Source: Heterocephalus glaber (lineage: Eukaryota > Chordata > Mammalia > Rodentia > Bathyergidae). From it: a stretch of DNA of 64,000 nucleotides. The stretch spans positions 5,032,069-5,096,068 of the forward strand of contig NW_004624743.1 in assembly GCF_000247695.1 (NCBI RefSeq). Reading direction: 5' to 3'. Below, piece by piece: positions 11,936-22,480 of this stretch (positions are counted from its first letter, which is position 1; every line of letters begins with the position of its first letter). The position numbers and the translations under genes are program-made. Under the pieces are notes generated by a model. The model ran no database searches and was not told where the DNA came from. It saw nothing but the letters and a program-made list of their open reading frames with translations.

Positions 11936-12938
11936 AAAAAAATTGCGTTTTAAGGCAAGATAGCAGACTAGAGGGAAGTGAAACTCGTCCTCACTAAAAA
12001 GTGATACTGATACTTTAGTTTCTCTCCAGATCATAGAAATCTTTTGCCTTTTACAAAAAGTGTTATCGAAGTGAACTTTGACTTCAGGGACCGAGGAGGT
12101 GGTCTGCAGTTTAGCAAAGCAGTGGCAGATTCCCTCTGGTGGACAAAAATCTACTCTGCATTGTAGACCCAGAATCAGTCTTCCTGTCCCTGCCACCAGA
12201 AAGGGCTGAGTTAGGAGCCAGGAGGGACTTCTCCCTGTGGAGAAAGGGTGGTTGGGAGGACCTCAGGAGTCCACTGCCTCTGCAGACTCCTGCAGTCCCT
12301 GCCACGTAAGAACCCTTCAATCTTCAGAGTGCTTTGGTCCAATTTGCAGAGTTGCCTTGAGTTCATGTTGGTGGATTGCTCCAGAATAAGAGTCAAGGGT
12401 GTGGATCTTTCAAGCCCCTGTGGTTTGTGCTGTTCCATTCAATAGCATCTTGAAAGAGGAGGCACTGTGGCAGGACTACATCATGCTGTGTTGCCAGCAG
12501 CCAAGAAAACTTGCGATCTGTGAAATCCCACTCTCATCCCACCATTCTCACCATGCAGGAGCAGGTCACAGCTGGGCGAAAAATATGTTGGAGAAAAAGG
12601 TAGATGCCTGGACACATGTACTAAATGAAAACTAAATTGTGAATCAATAGGAAATCTGAAGAAACCAACAATGAGTGAGGCAACTGAATCCATAAGAAAA
12701 CATCTCCCATTAGATAGAAGGCAAGCAGCTAATGGCTTCACTGTTGAAGTTTATGAAACAATTAAAGAACTACAATAGTAGCATTTCTTCTCAAAGTGTT
12801 GAAGAAAATTGAAGAGCAGGTATATTTCCAAAGTCATTCCAGGACAATATCCTCTGAGAAATATAAATGCAAATATCTTCAAATAAAACCTGAGGGCATA
12901 TGAAGTATTATTGATCATCATCAAGATTGACTCAATCC

Positions 12939-13027
12939 TGCCAGGGATTTATCTCAGTGGTTTTGGGGCCTGCCTCAAAAGCAGAAGGTCCCGAGTTTGA
13001 TCCCAGGTACCAAAAAAAAAAAAAAAA
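12939..13027 (+). mobile_element. ID-like SINE with target-site duplication
   Basis: The body reads GCCAGGGATTTATCTCAGTG (A box region), GCCTGCCTCAAAAGC, then a B box GAGTTTGATCCCAGGTACC and an A17 tail. It is flanked by a perfect 16-bp duplication AAGATTGACTCAATCC at 12923-12938 and 13028-13043. It inserted into the older sense L1. Confidence 0.93.
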
Positions 13028-13087
13028 AAGATTGACTCAATCCAAATATTCAAGGAGTGTTCAGCAGGTACAAATCAACAAGGGTGA

Positions 13088-13260
13088 TGAACCATAGTAA
13101 CAGAAAGGATAGGACCCATAGTTGCCACGGTAACAGAAAAAGGATATCGCCCATAATTACCATGGTAACAGAAAGAAAAATAACACTCACAGTTACCATA
13201 GTAACAGAAAAAGGATACCACCTATAGTTACCACAGTAAGAGAAAGGATAACACCCATAG
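13088..13260 (+). repeat. 33-36 bp tandem array, five units with X-box-like palindromes
   Basis: Five imperfect units start at about 13088, 13121, 13156, 13192 and 13227. Each carries a core near-palindrome: ACCATAGTAAC (half, unit 1), GTTGCCACGGTAAC (13121), ATTACCATGGTAAC (13156), GTTACCATAGTAAC (13192) and GTTACCACAGTAAG (13227), followed by an AGAAAGGATA-like spacer. The cores of units 2 and 4 fit the RFX/X-box consensus GTNRCC(N0-3)RGYAAC; unit 3 misses only its first base and unit 5 its last. The unit seems to derive from the L1 ORF2 sequence in which it sits, since L1 has CCACATTAACAGAATGAAGG-like sequence here. Confidence 0.85.
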
Positions 13261-13860
13261 CATCAATAGACTCAGTAAAACATTTGAGGACACTCAACAT
13301 CTCCGCATGGCAAAAACAGAAACAAAGATCACGGCTGGAAGTATCATACTATAAAGTTGAAAATATACAACAAAGCTCTACATACTAAAGCAATGTGGTA
13401 TTGACCTAAATCCTGACTCAGAAATATAATTAGTAAAATAGAACAGATGTCTCAGAAGTAAATCCGCTCACCTACAGCCAAATACATGAGTCTCAATGAA
13501 GGTGTCGGGAGCACATATTGAGGAAAGGATGCTGTGCAATCCAGATGCACATGCGGCTGGACCTACCTCTCACCACATTAGGAAAACTCAGTGTAGATTA
13601 AATGCTGCACTGTTGGGTCCATAACTTTCATAATTCACCATAACCGTCATTCCATAACCAAGGTACATATTGAGTGAAATATGCCAAACGCAGACAAACA
13701 CTGTATGATCTCACACACATGCAGAATCTAAAAAATTAGCTTTATTAATGTAGAGAGGGGAACAGTGGGTGATGGTCGAGGAGGAGAGAAAAGGGAGGCT
13801 TTGAATAACAGGTACAAAAATAAAGAGCGTCAAAACTGTCTCTTTTGCTTTTTTTCAACA

Positions 13861-14560
13861 TGATCTTTCCCTTTTTTCTGATTTTTCATTAATTAAAAAG
13901 AATATATTAATTTATCCCATCTAGTGGCATATTCTTATAATTTGCTCTTTGTTATTTTAGGGGGTTCACAGTTTTTATGGTTTAATAGCTTTATCTTTCC
14001 ATCATCTATTTTCAAATGATACCTCTTGATTTAAAGTATTAAATAAATTGTTCCATCTTCTTCCTTCTTGTATTTTATTATTTTCATTTATTTTTACTTT
14101 CACATGCTAGCAATGAGACATGATTTTAAAATAATCACTTACATTAGAAAGTACTATATGTTTACATGCATGTTTATCATTTATGTTTCACGTTTGTATA
14201 AATTCATGTTTTCATCTGGTACACTTTCCCGGTTATCGAAGACTTTAATGTTCCTTTTAATATGAATATACCATGAATATATTTTCCAGCTCTTGTATGT
14301 TTGTCTGAAAGTTTTTTACTTTGCCCAATTTTAAAAGATAATTTCACTGTATCAATATCTTAGTTGTTAATTTTTTCCTTTAGTTAAATGTTGATTTAGC
14401 TTTTCTTTCCATAATTTCTCAAGAGAAACACTCGCTGATTTTTGTATATTTCTCTTTTTTATAATATCCCTTTGTTTCCCTTGCTAATATTAAGATTTTT
14501 CTTTTTCATTGATTTTCAGTAAGTTGACTATGAAGTGTCTTCATGTAGTCTCATTCATGT
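13861..14560 (-). mobile_element. Old L1 fragment, antisense (continuation of 11576-11935)
   Basis: The plus strand carries CTTGTATGTTTGTCTGAAAG and TTTTACTTTGCCCAATTTTA, matching the antisense L1 segment with the consensus GCTTTTGTTTGTCTGAAAATG. This suggests that the sense L1 at 11936-13860 landed within it. The right boundary is approximate. Confidence 0.5.
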
Positions 14561-15655
14561 ATTATACTGACATTTATTTATTTTGATAGAGTTAACTACA
14601 TTTGAATAATTTATAGCATATTGGGATGCAATATATTGATCTTTTAGATTCTTCTATTAATTTTATTGTTATTCCCCCTAGTAGTTAATAATGATTAATG
14701 CAAAATACAGTTAAAATCACAAAATAAAAGACACTCTATGTCATTAAAAGCTGGAAATGTTGATTGGTGTATTTCTCCAAAAGATGGTGTCATTTGTAGT
14801 GAGTACCAGTGATGAAGCAGCTCGGCCTGAAACCCTCTTGTATAGATATAAATATTGTATGAGAGCAAAATCTCCAATTTGATAAGAAAGCAAAGTTGAA
14901 TCAAAGGCTGAAGGTATTTATGAAAATTTGAATTTGTTTTCATTTTGAGAACTAGAAAAGTAATTAATAAAACTTATCTGTGTTAAATTTGTTGGGGCCA
15001 CATTAATTAATTAATGGCTTTATTGAAAATCACATCTGGTTCGCCAGAGGAGAACTGACCTATTTCATGACAAACAAGACTTTCACCTGATTTTAAAAAT
15101 GAAAACAGGTTAGGTGCTTGAGGCTGGATTCTCAGACTGCCTCCATGCCCCACTGAGACACACCCAGAGGTGTGTTTCACTTACTAAGACCCTAAGTGGC
15201 TTCATAGCCAGTCAAGTTTCCAATTAAGCTTAATCACAACAAGCAGCAACAATCCTTCTGACTCAAAATGCCTTGAATCATTCACACAAAGCATTATGTA
15301 AAGAAATATACTGCCAGAGCATCACAATGCACCTGCAAAAACAAACAAGGCATCGCAGTGGAAAGCAGAAGAAGATTATTCTTGGATGAATAGTGACTGG
15401 GAAGGGCCTAGCACAGCTTGAGATATGTGCTTTCTTTGAGTGCTTATTACACAAGAACATTCACCTTGCTAAAATTTATGGGAAAGTGCACAGAAATTTC
15501 TGTGCATTAAAGCATGTGCTTCGAAAGTAATGGAGTTGTTTTATTCATTTATCAAACTCCTTTCAAAATTGTTTTGTTTCTTTGCATGCATGTTGCTCCC
15601 TTAGACAGTTTTAAAGTGGTTGTGTATTTTTGATGATATTTATAAATTATTCTTT
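14560..15655. other. Stretch with no gene or clear repeat recognised
   Basis: I see only short open frames (for example minus 14695-14943 and 15278-15460) with no domain or splice support. Confidence 0.45.
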
Positions 15656-15664
15656 ATTTTTTAA

Positions 15665-15960
15665 TATATTCTTTTTGTTCTGGGGTTTTAAAAAATTGTA
15701 TCAGTACATTTTTGTAGTACAGAATGATTACATTCATCCTGGGGAGTTGGTACATGTACACAACACATCATTCTTTCTACTTCCCCTACTGTCCCCCCCC
15801 CCCCAGCCATCTATGTCTTGGTTCCTTTCCTATTTGCAAAGGATCTATTTGTGATTTCAACAAGAGTCGCACTGCTATGCTTTCTATCATAGTACATTCT
15901 TGTAACATCACTCCACACATCCCATACAGACGTGCACACAGGCAATATTTAGAAAATATG
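15665..15960 (-). mobile_element. Diverged L1 3' end, antisense
   Basis: TATCAGTACATTTTTGTAGT, then ATTACATTCATCCTGGGGAG and TTGGTACATGTACA, is a diverged version of the pattern seen at 3200 and 63470 (GGTACATTTCAGATATAC, then GATCACA..CATCATAGG, then GTACCTGTACATGA). A C12 run near 15796 replaces the usual pyrimidine block. Divergence implies an older subfamily. Confidence 0.6.
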
Positions 15961-17390
15961 CTACTTATTGAATAATATCAAAAGTTTTAAATCAGGAATA
16001 TTCAACAAAACAAATTTGTTACTATGTATTTAATTCTTTGGGAATTTATTTTTGTTCACCCAGAAGTACATAATTCTTATAGCTTTTAAAGTAAAAGAAT
16101 ATAAATCTTTAATAGCTTTCTTCCCTAGTTATAAAACAGTGAACATTAAAATATGCAAAAAGCAGATGATAATAATGTTTTACTACTTTAATATATTTTT
16201 GAGGTTGCAGAAATTGGAAAATCAAGGTCATTGTAGTTATCTTTGCTTTTAATATCTAAAGACATTACTTTTCACTTGAGAGTATGATCATTTTAAAGAT
16301 TTGTATATTCATCATTTTACTATGAACATCAAACACAAACATTCTCCATGTAACAACCACTTTTGTCTCTCAAATTATTATAACAGATAGTGTGTACATG
16401 TATGCAAGAATGTGTGTGAGTCTGTATATTTTTATGGGTCTGAGAATAACAAAATTGCTATAAAAATTCTTTATTATTCTCCAAACATTGTATGTATACA
16501 TCATATATATATATTTATGTATCATATATACATGTATCCTTAAAAGATCCTTTTTTTTGAACTTCAGACTCCTGGGACCAAATGGGTTCTTTCACATGCT
16601 TTTTTGTTTGCTGAATATTTTGCCTGCATGCACTGCCTATGTCTTTTTGTTTAAAGCAATATTTACTTCAGTTTTGTCAACATATGGTAAACTTTTTATA
16701 AATATGCCAAAATTTATCAGTTCCCAAATATAATTTGCTATTTTTGCAGCTTTTTCTTTCCTTGAATATTATTTCCAATGTTTTGTGACTAGAGTTGTTA
16801 AGATTAATTCCATTCTTCTTTTAAATGTTGCATAATATTTCAATGATTGGTGCGCTGGTCTCTTACTTTTATTACCTTCTCTTGGTCCTTTTATTTATTT
16901 ATCTTGTAAAGCTCTCTCACAAATTTATTATAAGCTAGAAAACATGAACAGATTATTTATTACACAGAACAATAAACACATTCCCAGATAGGATACATAT
17001 TTCATTAAACTAGCATTAATATGTTACCGTTATATCAACAACACATTAATGCAAAGTGTCTAACATTTAAATATAAAGTTACACAATTTGAAGGTATATA
17101 AGTTATTAAACGTTTGCTACATTTATTTCCAAAACTCTCCCTTTTCCAAATCAAAAAACTGTGGAAGAGAAGGGAGCAGTCCTACCCCACTCAAACATGT
17201 CATGATTACGGGGAACGATTCCAGATTCTCAGAAATTTAATAATAATAATTCTAGCTACCCTAGGAAAGCATATCTATGCTGTACTGTGTATTTAATAGA
17301 TTAAAGTACACGTTTCATGCATCTTTTGTGAGCAAATGATAACATTTTACTAAAAAAATTAATAATTAGTCTCCATCCCAGTTCTAAAGG
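15960..17390. other. AT-rich stretch with short TA-rich tracts
   Basis: TATATA-rich runs occur at about 16494-16535. No exon or assignable repeat was seen. Confidence 0.45.
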
Positions 17391-18170
17391 CCTCCCTTGT
17401 CGAATTGTGCCTCGAATGGTCACCGTTAAAGCTATTTCGCTCCGGAGATATTAAAAGCATGCCACTCTGTTCAGGGTGGATTTTGCATGAACTTTTAAAC
17501 AGATGTGCATTTTTACAGTGGAGCTTCTCAACACAAAACGAAATCTACGGTAAGAAGTTAATCAAGAAACTAGATAAAATTCAACAAATCATTGTTAGCA
17601 TTTATCTGATCCAGACCAGAACAAACATGGAGATGCAAACATAAAATGAGGAAATCACCAGTAGGTTCTAGTAGCAGTGTGTGCAGAGAGACTCAGTGTG
17701 TTCATGTTGCTGACATAATCAGAGGGGAGGCGGGGAGATTTAGGGTGGCTTTTGGTTGCAGAATGCTCTTGTTCTATGCTTCCACTTCTTTTAGGCCGGA
17801 AGAGGGGGAGAAGGCCAGAAGGGAGCGACGGAGCAGAGCTGCTGTCCTCTCGGAGGAGGAGAAGCAGAGGGACAGGAAATGGGCCTGAGGGAAGGCTTTG
17901 GCAAGCGGAGAGCCTCCTCTACCAGGCCCGGCCTCTGGAGTCCGCTCAGCTGGGGACCCAGACCTGAATCAGAGCGCATCTCCAATCAGCCCCTCTGCTC
18001 AGGTCTGTCTTGCGTCCTGCCTCCCCATTCTAGCGGACTGAGCTCTCTAGCACTTTGGCCCGAATAAGGCTTCCTGCTGTTGCGTCCTCTTTTTTCTCCC
18101 CTACTTGTCATCTTTTTGTTGGTCTCACTTTCCCACGGCCAGTTACAGTTCCGTAGTGTACCACTGTCCT
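17390..18170. promoter_or_regulatory. CpG-richer, GC-rich island; possible promoter or decayed LTR
   Basis: CpGs cluster from about 17401 (CGAATTG, CTCGAATGG, TTTCGCTCCGG) and especially in 17730-18180 (GGCGGGGAG, GCCGGAAG, GAGCGACGGAGC, CCCGGCC, AGCGCATC, TTGCGTCC, TAGCGGAC, CCACGGCC), whereas most of the window is CpG-poor. The right part reads TCCAATCAGCCCC, then AGCTCTCTAGCACTTTGG, CCCGAATAAGGCTTCCTGCT and GTTGCGTCC. This order (CCAAT, AATAAA-like, TTGC) resembles the U3-R-U5 of an ERV1-type LTR. No TATA box is obvious. A CpG-island promoter or untranslated first exon is the alternative. Confidence 0.4.
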
Positions 18171-18300
18171 GACTTCCTGGGAACATTATTAGCTGTGTCT
18201 TTAAATAACGACATTGAACAATGGTTAGACCGGGTTGGTTCTTCTCCTACCTGAACGTGAAACCACTGGAGAAAGGTTAGGTGTAAAAATAAAACCCAGG

Positions 18301-18383
18301 GCCGGGGATTTAGCTCAGTGGTTCCAGCGCCTGCCTCGCAAGTGCAAGGCCCCGAGTTCGATGTCTGGTACCAAAAATAAAAT
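18301..18383 (+). mobile_element. ID-like SINE with target-site duplication
   Basis: The body starts GCCGGGGATTTAGCTCAGTG (A box), has CCTGCCTCGCAAGTGCAAGG, and ends GAGTTCGATGTCTGGTACC plus AAAATAAAATA. It is flanked by a perfect 15-bp duplication AAAATAAAACCCAGG at 18286-18300 and 18384-18398. It is a young-looking member of the CTGCCTCGCAAG subtype. Confidence 0.95.
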
Positions 18384-18439
18384 AAAATAAAACCCAGGCT
18401 GTTTTTTCTTTAAGATAAAAACATGAGTCGAGTTGCCTT

Positions 18440-18790
18440 TATGTTTTCTGTTTATTTATATGTTTGCTTGCTTTCCAAACCCATCACTTTCACTCAATCT
18501 TAGTTGCTGTCCTTGTGGCCCAGACAAAATTCCTGACACCCACGACTTACAGGAGGACACTTTTATCTGATTCAGAGGACTCAGGGCACAGCCTAGTGAG
18601 TCCAAAGCAGAAGCTGCCTGGCAGAGGGTGGCGCTGGAAGAGGCTGCTCACCTCATGGCATCCAGGAAGTAGACAGAAGTGTGGAGCTGGGAGGGGGATC
18701 CCCTCCTGTCCACACCCTGGGGACCCACCTCTCCGCTCCAGGCCCCTCATGGCCTAGATGCCAGTCCAGTGTAAACCTCCATGTTCCAGT
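18440..18790 (-). mobile_element. MaLR/ERVL-related LTR fragment, antisense
   Basis: Blocks GAAGAGGCTGCTCACCTCAT, GGCATCCAGGAAG and GACCCACCTCTCCGCTCCAG, then GGCCCCTCATGG, follow the antisense order of a LTR family common in rodents (consensus memory: GCTGCTCACCTCATGGC, CCAGGAAGCAGAGAG, GTGACCCACTTCCTCCA, GGCCCCACCT). The left boundary is unclear. The overlapping open frames on both strands are side effects of its GC-richness. Confidence 0.45.
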
Positions 18791-18799
18791 CCACTTCCA

Positions 18800-21190
18800 G
18801 ATGTCTTGTCTAGGAGCACGTGAGGCTCTTGGGGACATCCTCTGTATAGACCAAGATACACCCAGCACTTCATTTTTCTTTGGTGTTAAATGAGTACAGT
18901 AGAAACTGCTTTCTTTGCACTTTACCCATTTACAAAGCTATTTACATCATGTTATATCTTTTTTGTTTATCTTCATTACAGTAGAATATAAGTTCCTAGT
19001 CAATTAACATTCAAGCCTGTAACTCCCAATTATGAACCTACTCCCATTTAACTTGTTGAAACTTATAATTATTCACTCTTTCATCACAGGTACCTATGTC
19101 TCTCCTAGATTCTCCACATCAACATAAGACCATACAGTAGGAATCTAGTGACTGCAAACAAAACAAAATCAGGACCTGTTCATACTCCCATGCACCATCA
19201 GTCCATTGCCCTGTATTCATGAGTTCATACACATACATGTGCGCACATGCACACACTCACATACACACACACATACCCCTTCTAAATGTCTCTGTTTTCC
19301 CCCTCCCAAGTTTCCTAATTTATCAAATCATGTAAGATAAGATATCTAATCTAGGGTCATTTTTATAAAATGGTTTTCTACATTCATGATTTGCTAGGAT
19401 AGCTCTAGATTCCTGTATCAAATCATTTTTTTAAACATTTACTTGTAAATGTTAAGAAAAATATCAAAATACAATTATTAAAGGCAAAATTCTTGACATT
19501 TCTTTCCCATAACCTGAACTTCAACTGTTTTTTCATGTCTGCAAATGCCTTCACCTTCAACCTATTTATTGATTTTAATTCAAGTTGATTTTAATTCCTG
19601 CATTTATTGAAACTTAATTTTTAATTTTGTTGATCAGTCCTAACAATATTTTCTCAGAGCAAGTACCAGATTTATCAAATTATCTCCCAATATAATTTTG
19701 GTACCTTACTAAATTCACCATTTCTTTATTTCTGTACCATACTCATGGCATAACTAGCTAGTATGTTTTCAGTTTTTGAAGTACAACAATATACTCTACA
19801 TACACCAGCCAGTTTACTTTCAATAACTCATTATTATTCCATTACATCCTCCAAACTCTTCTACCATCATTTTGAACATTCATTCTCCTCTATTTCATAC
19901 AAGTGCAGAGTTTCTTCTCTTCCTCAAATATGGACTGGAAATAGGTTTTTGCAGAGAAATCACTCCTGATCATAGAGATTATATAATAATTCCTACCCTT
20001 TTATCACTTTATTTATTAACATTTTCTTTATTTGATACATGACAATAAAAACCACTCTAACGGGATCAACAATACTTTAACTTCCTCATCTCTGACTCCT
20101 TCTAATTTGTTTCAAAACTTCGGAATGTTTATTTTTTTCTGTGTGCTATATTAATTTATTATAATAGATATTATAGTATTTGTTGAGTAAATCAGTGATA
20201 CAGTGTAATGAGATTTTTATGTAGCCATTGCCAAAATCCCTCCAGCAATCATAGGAAATTGGTTCCTGCCTTAAATGAGGCTTTAGTTGATTCATTACAG
20301 GAAACTGGAAGGAAATGGATCAGTACTTTTTTGCCTATGATTACCTTGTGAGTATACATTATCTTCTAGTGATATAAGTTGATTCAAAACTGGAAATCAA
20401 AAGAGAGGACATTCTTGGATTCTGTGTCTAGCAAAGATAAGATTTTGATTTATGAACTGGTACTGGAGTAGCTCAATTGATAATAACCTGTAAATACAGC
20501 ATTATAATAAATGAATCTATAATGAGAAAAGTAAGAACATAGTAACACTAAAATGCATGGAAATCTCCTCTGGAGATTTATGTGAAAGTTATAATCACAG
20601 CAAAATGAAAAAGTAGCTGAGAGATGTATAAAATTCCGCAAAAATTCATAACTGGGCTATCACTAAGTAGAGTCATTTTGATAAGATCTCAAATGAAGTG
20701 AATCCAAATATTAGGTTTGAAAGAGTTTTTTAGATTACAATGTATGTTGTGATATTTTCATTGAAGCTAGAAGAAAAGGAGAACCAAACAATTAATAGCA
20801 CCCTCCCTCATAAAACACATACAAAACAAAAAACAAAAATAATCCTCATTGTGCTACTTAATATTATTTATATTGGTCTCAATAATGGGTTATCTTAAAA
20901 AGAAAAGCTAAGAGAAGAAAAGAACAGAACCTGTGAAAGTGTATAAATGAACATTGCAGATTGAGACACTGAAATTTGGAAAGGGGAGAGAGCTGTTTAC
21001 CTTTTATTTCGTGGACGATGTTAGGGTGAGTTCTTTTTTATGACTAGTCTCATTGAAATAAAGGTGACTATTTTAGGACTTATCTTTCATTGCACGATCC
21101 CATGTGACACCAGGGTGCTGACCTCAGATCTCAACAAATGCAGAACAAGACATAGCTGGATTGATTCCCGGCTGTGCCCAGAGGTCACCT
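18800..21190. other. Stretch with a CA-rich tract near 19228-19278; no gene recognised
   Basis: Interrupted (CA)n and ACAT repeats occur at about 19228-19278. Nothing else could be assigned. Confidence 0.45.
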
Positions 21191-21192
21191 AC

Positions 21193-21314
21193 CGAATGAT
21201 CTCATGAGTATTTTCTGAGGACTGAGAATACAAAGCTTCTTAAGATCTCTTTTGCAAGAGAATTTCCCTAGGGTTGTATGGAGGAACAGTGAAACCTTAG
21301 CAAATACTCGAAGG
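21193..21314 (-). CDS. Weak candidate exon, unidentified
   Basis: On the minus strand a pyrimidine stretch (TCCTCCTCTTCCCTG) precedes ACGAATGCAG| at 21315, and a donor TTCG|GTAGGTGA lies at 21193. The 122 nt between are open in one frame (LRVFAKVSLFLHTTLGKF and on). The phases (one base in, one base out) do not join directly to the candidates at 38721 or 9695, so extra exons would be required. It could easily be chance. Confidence 0.12.
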
Positions 21315-21449
21315 CTGCATTCGTATGCAGGGAAGAGGAGGAAATGCCTACTGAAAGCGATTCTTAATTTTGTAATGTGCATTGTTTTTCTTTTCACATC
21401 ATAAAATATACTTACCTAACATGGCTAGAGATATTTCTCCAAGTTTTCA

Positions 21450-21455
21450 TACACA

Positions 21456-21500
<45 letters not shown>
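21450..21500. repeat. (CA)n-(TA)n microsatellite
   Basis: A CA repeat with one T interruption passes into ATATATATATA. It directly abuts the tail side of the antisense SINE at 21501, and probably grew from that element's tail. Confidence 0.95.
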
Positions 21501-21579
21501 TTTGTACTGGAGATCGAACTCGGAACATGGTGCTTGTGAGGCAGGCACCGGAACCACTGAGCTAAATCATCCCCGGCCC
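21501..21579 (-). mobile_element. ID-like SINE, antisense
   Basis: Minus-strand reading: GGGCCGGGGATGATTTAGCT, TGCCTGCCTCACAAGC, GAGTTCGATCTCCAGTAC, then a tail that merges with the microsatellite. A 3-bp insertion splits the GGGGATTTAGC head. It is of the CTGCCTC subtype. Confidence 0.9.
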
Positions 21580-22480
21580 TTCTTTTAGATATTTTTACAC
21601 TGTTATGTTTTACATTTAAATATATGCCTCATTTTGAATAAACTGCATAGGACTCAAAATATGACATAATTATTTTTAAGTACTATTCCCCAAAAGATTA
21701 TCCTTTACTTCCTAAATTGAAAAGATTGCCTTTTATTGACAGAGTTGCTGTTGTACACTTCTCAAAGGAAAATGGCCATTTACTGTCTAGCTATTTTGAG
21801 ATTCTATTTTGTTTTACCTCTTTTAGCATCAAATCAACATCATTTTTATAACTTATGTCTTAAATTTAGTGTAAGTGGCCTAAAGAAATTCTCTTTTTTT
21901 ATACCCTTTCCAAGTTCTGTTCTTTGCTCTAGCTTCTTTAATTAAAAAAAATAAACAGAGAACAATGGGGTTTGAAGTGGAGTACAAGAGGAGGAAAGTT
22001 AGAATGAAAAGGAGGAGAATCAGAAGAAAGAATATCCTATTGTAATCAGGTGGATAATGTGTTGGGTCTACACTTGGACTGGGGAGAAGTTGGCATCTGA
22101 AGATAACGAACATTTTGATACATGAACAAAGTGTTATGTTCACATGAAATTAAATCTTCTTTCAGATTTCTCAACCAAGGAATATATGAAATATACAATA
22201 TTTTGAACCAAACTCAAATTTTCTATTAGGAGAGAATAACTTTTTTGCAGCATTTAATTATAAATCTGTTAGGTAAATTTTTTACCATCTATATAACATT
22301 TTGATGTTATTTTTAATGGCGTTGTTTACTTAATGTCAATTTTTGGTTTATTGTAAATATTAATTGAGCTATATTGTATAAGTTGGAAGACATATAATGA
22401 TTTTATAAATTTTAAATATAAAATCTCTAGGATTTTCTACATGGATAATGCTGTTATTTGAAAATAAACACAAAATTTAC
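21580..22480. other. Stretch with no gene recognised
   Basis: Short open frames only; no clear repeat was seen before the antisense L1 begins. Confidence 0.45.

Larger units (their letters stand above)
11936..13860 (+). mobile_element. L1, sense, internally deleted, carrying a SINE and a tandem array
   Basis: From about 12640 the order of L1 ORF2 blocks is clear on the plus strand: ATGAGTGAGGCAACTGAATC, ACTACAATAGTAGCATTTCT, AGTCATTCCAGGACAATATC, CAAATCAACAAGGGTGATGA, CAATAGACTCAGTAAAACAT and CAATGTGGTATTGACCTAAA. A 3' region with TATGATCTCACACACATGCA follows near 13705. Many stops and deletions are present. The start (GCAAGATAGCAGACTAGAGG near 11955) resembles an L1 5' end, implying deletion of most of ORF1 and early ORF2. 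The stretch 11960-12640 is less certain. Confidence 0.65.

Noticed and set aside
13088..13260. CRISPR array
   Set aside because: Five short imperfect tandem units without unique spacers, inside a mammalian L1; it is a minisatellite.
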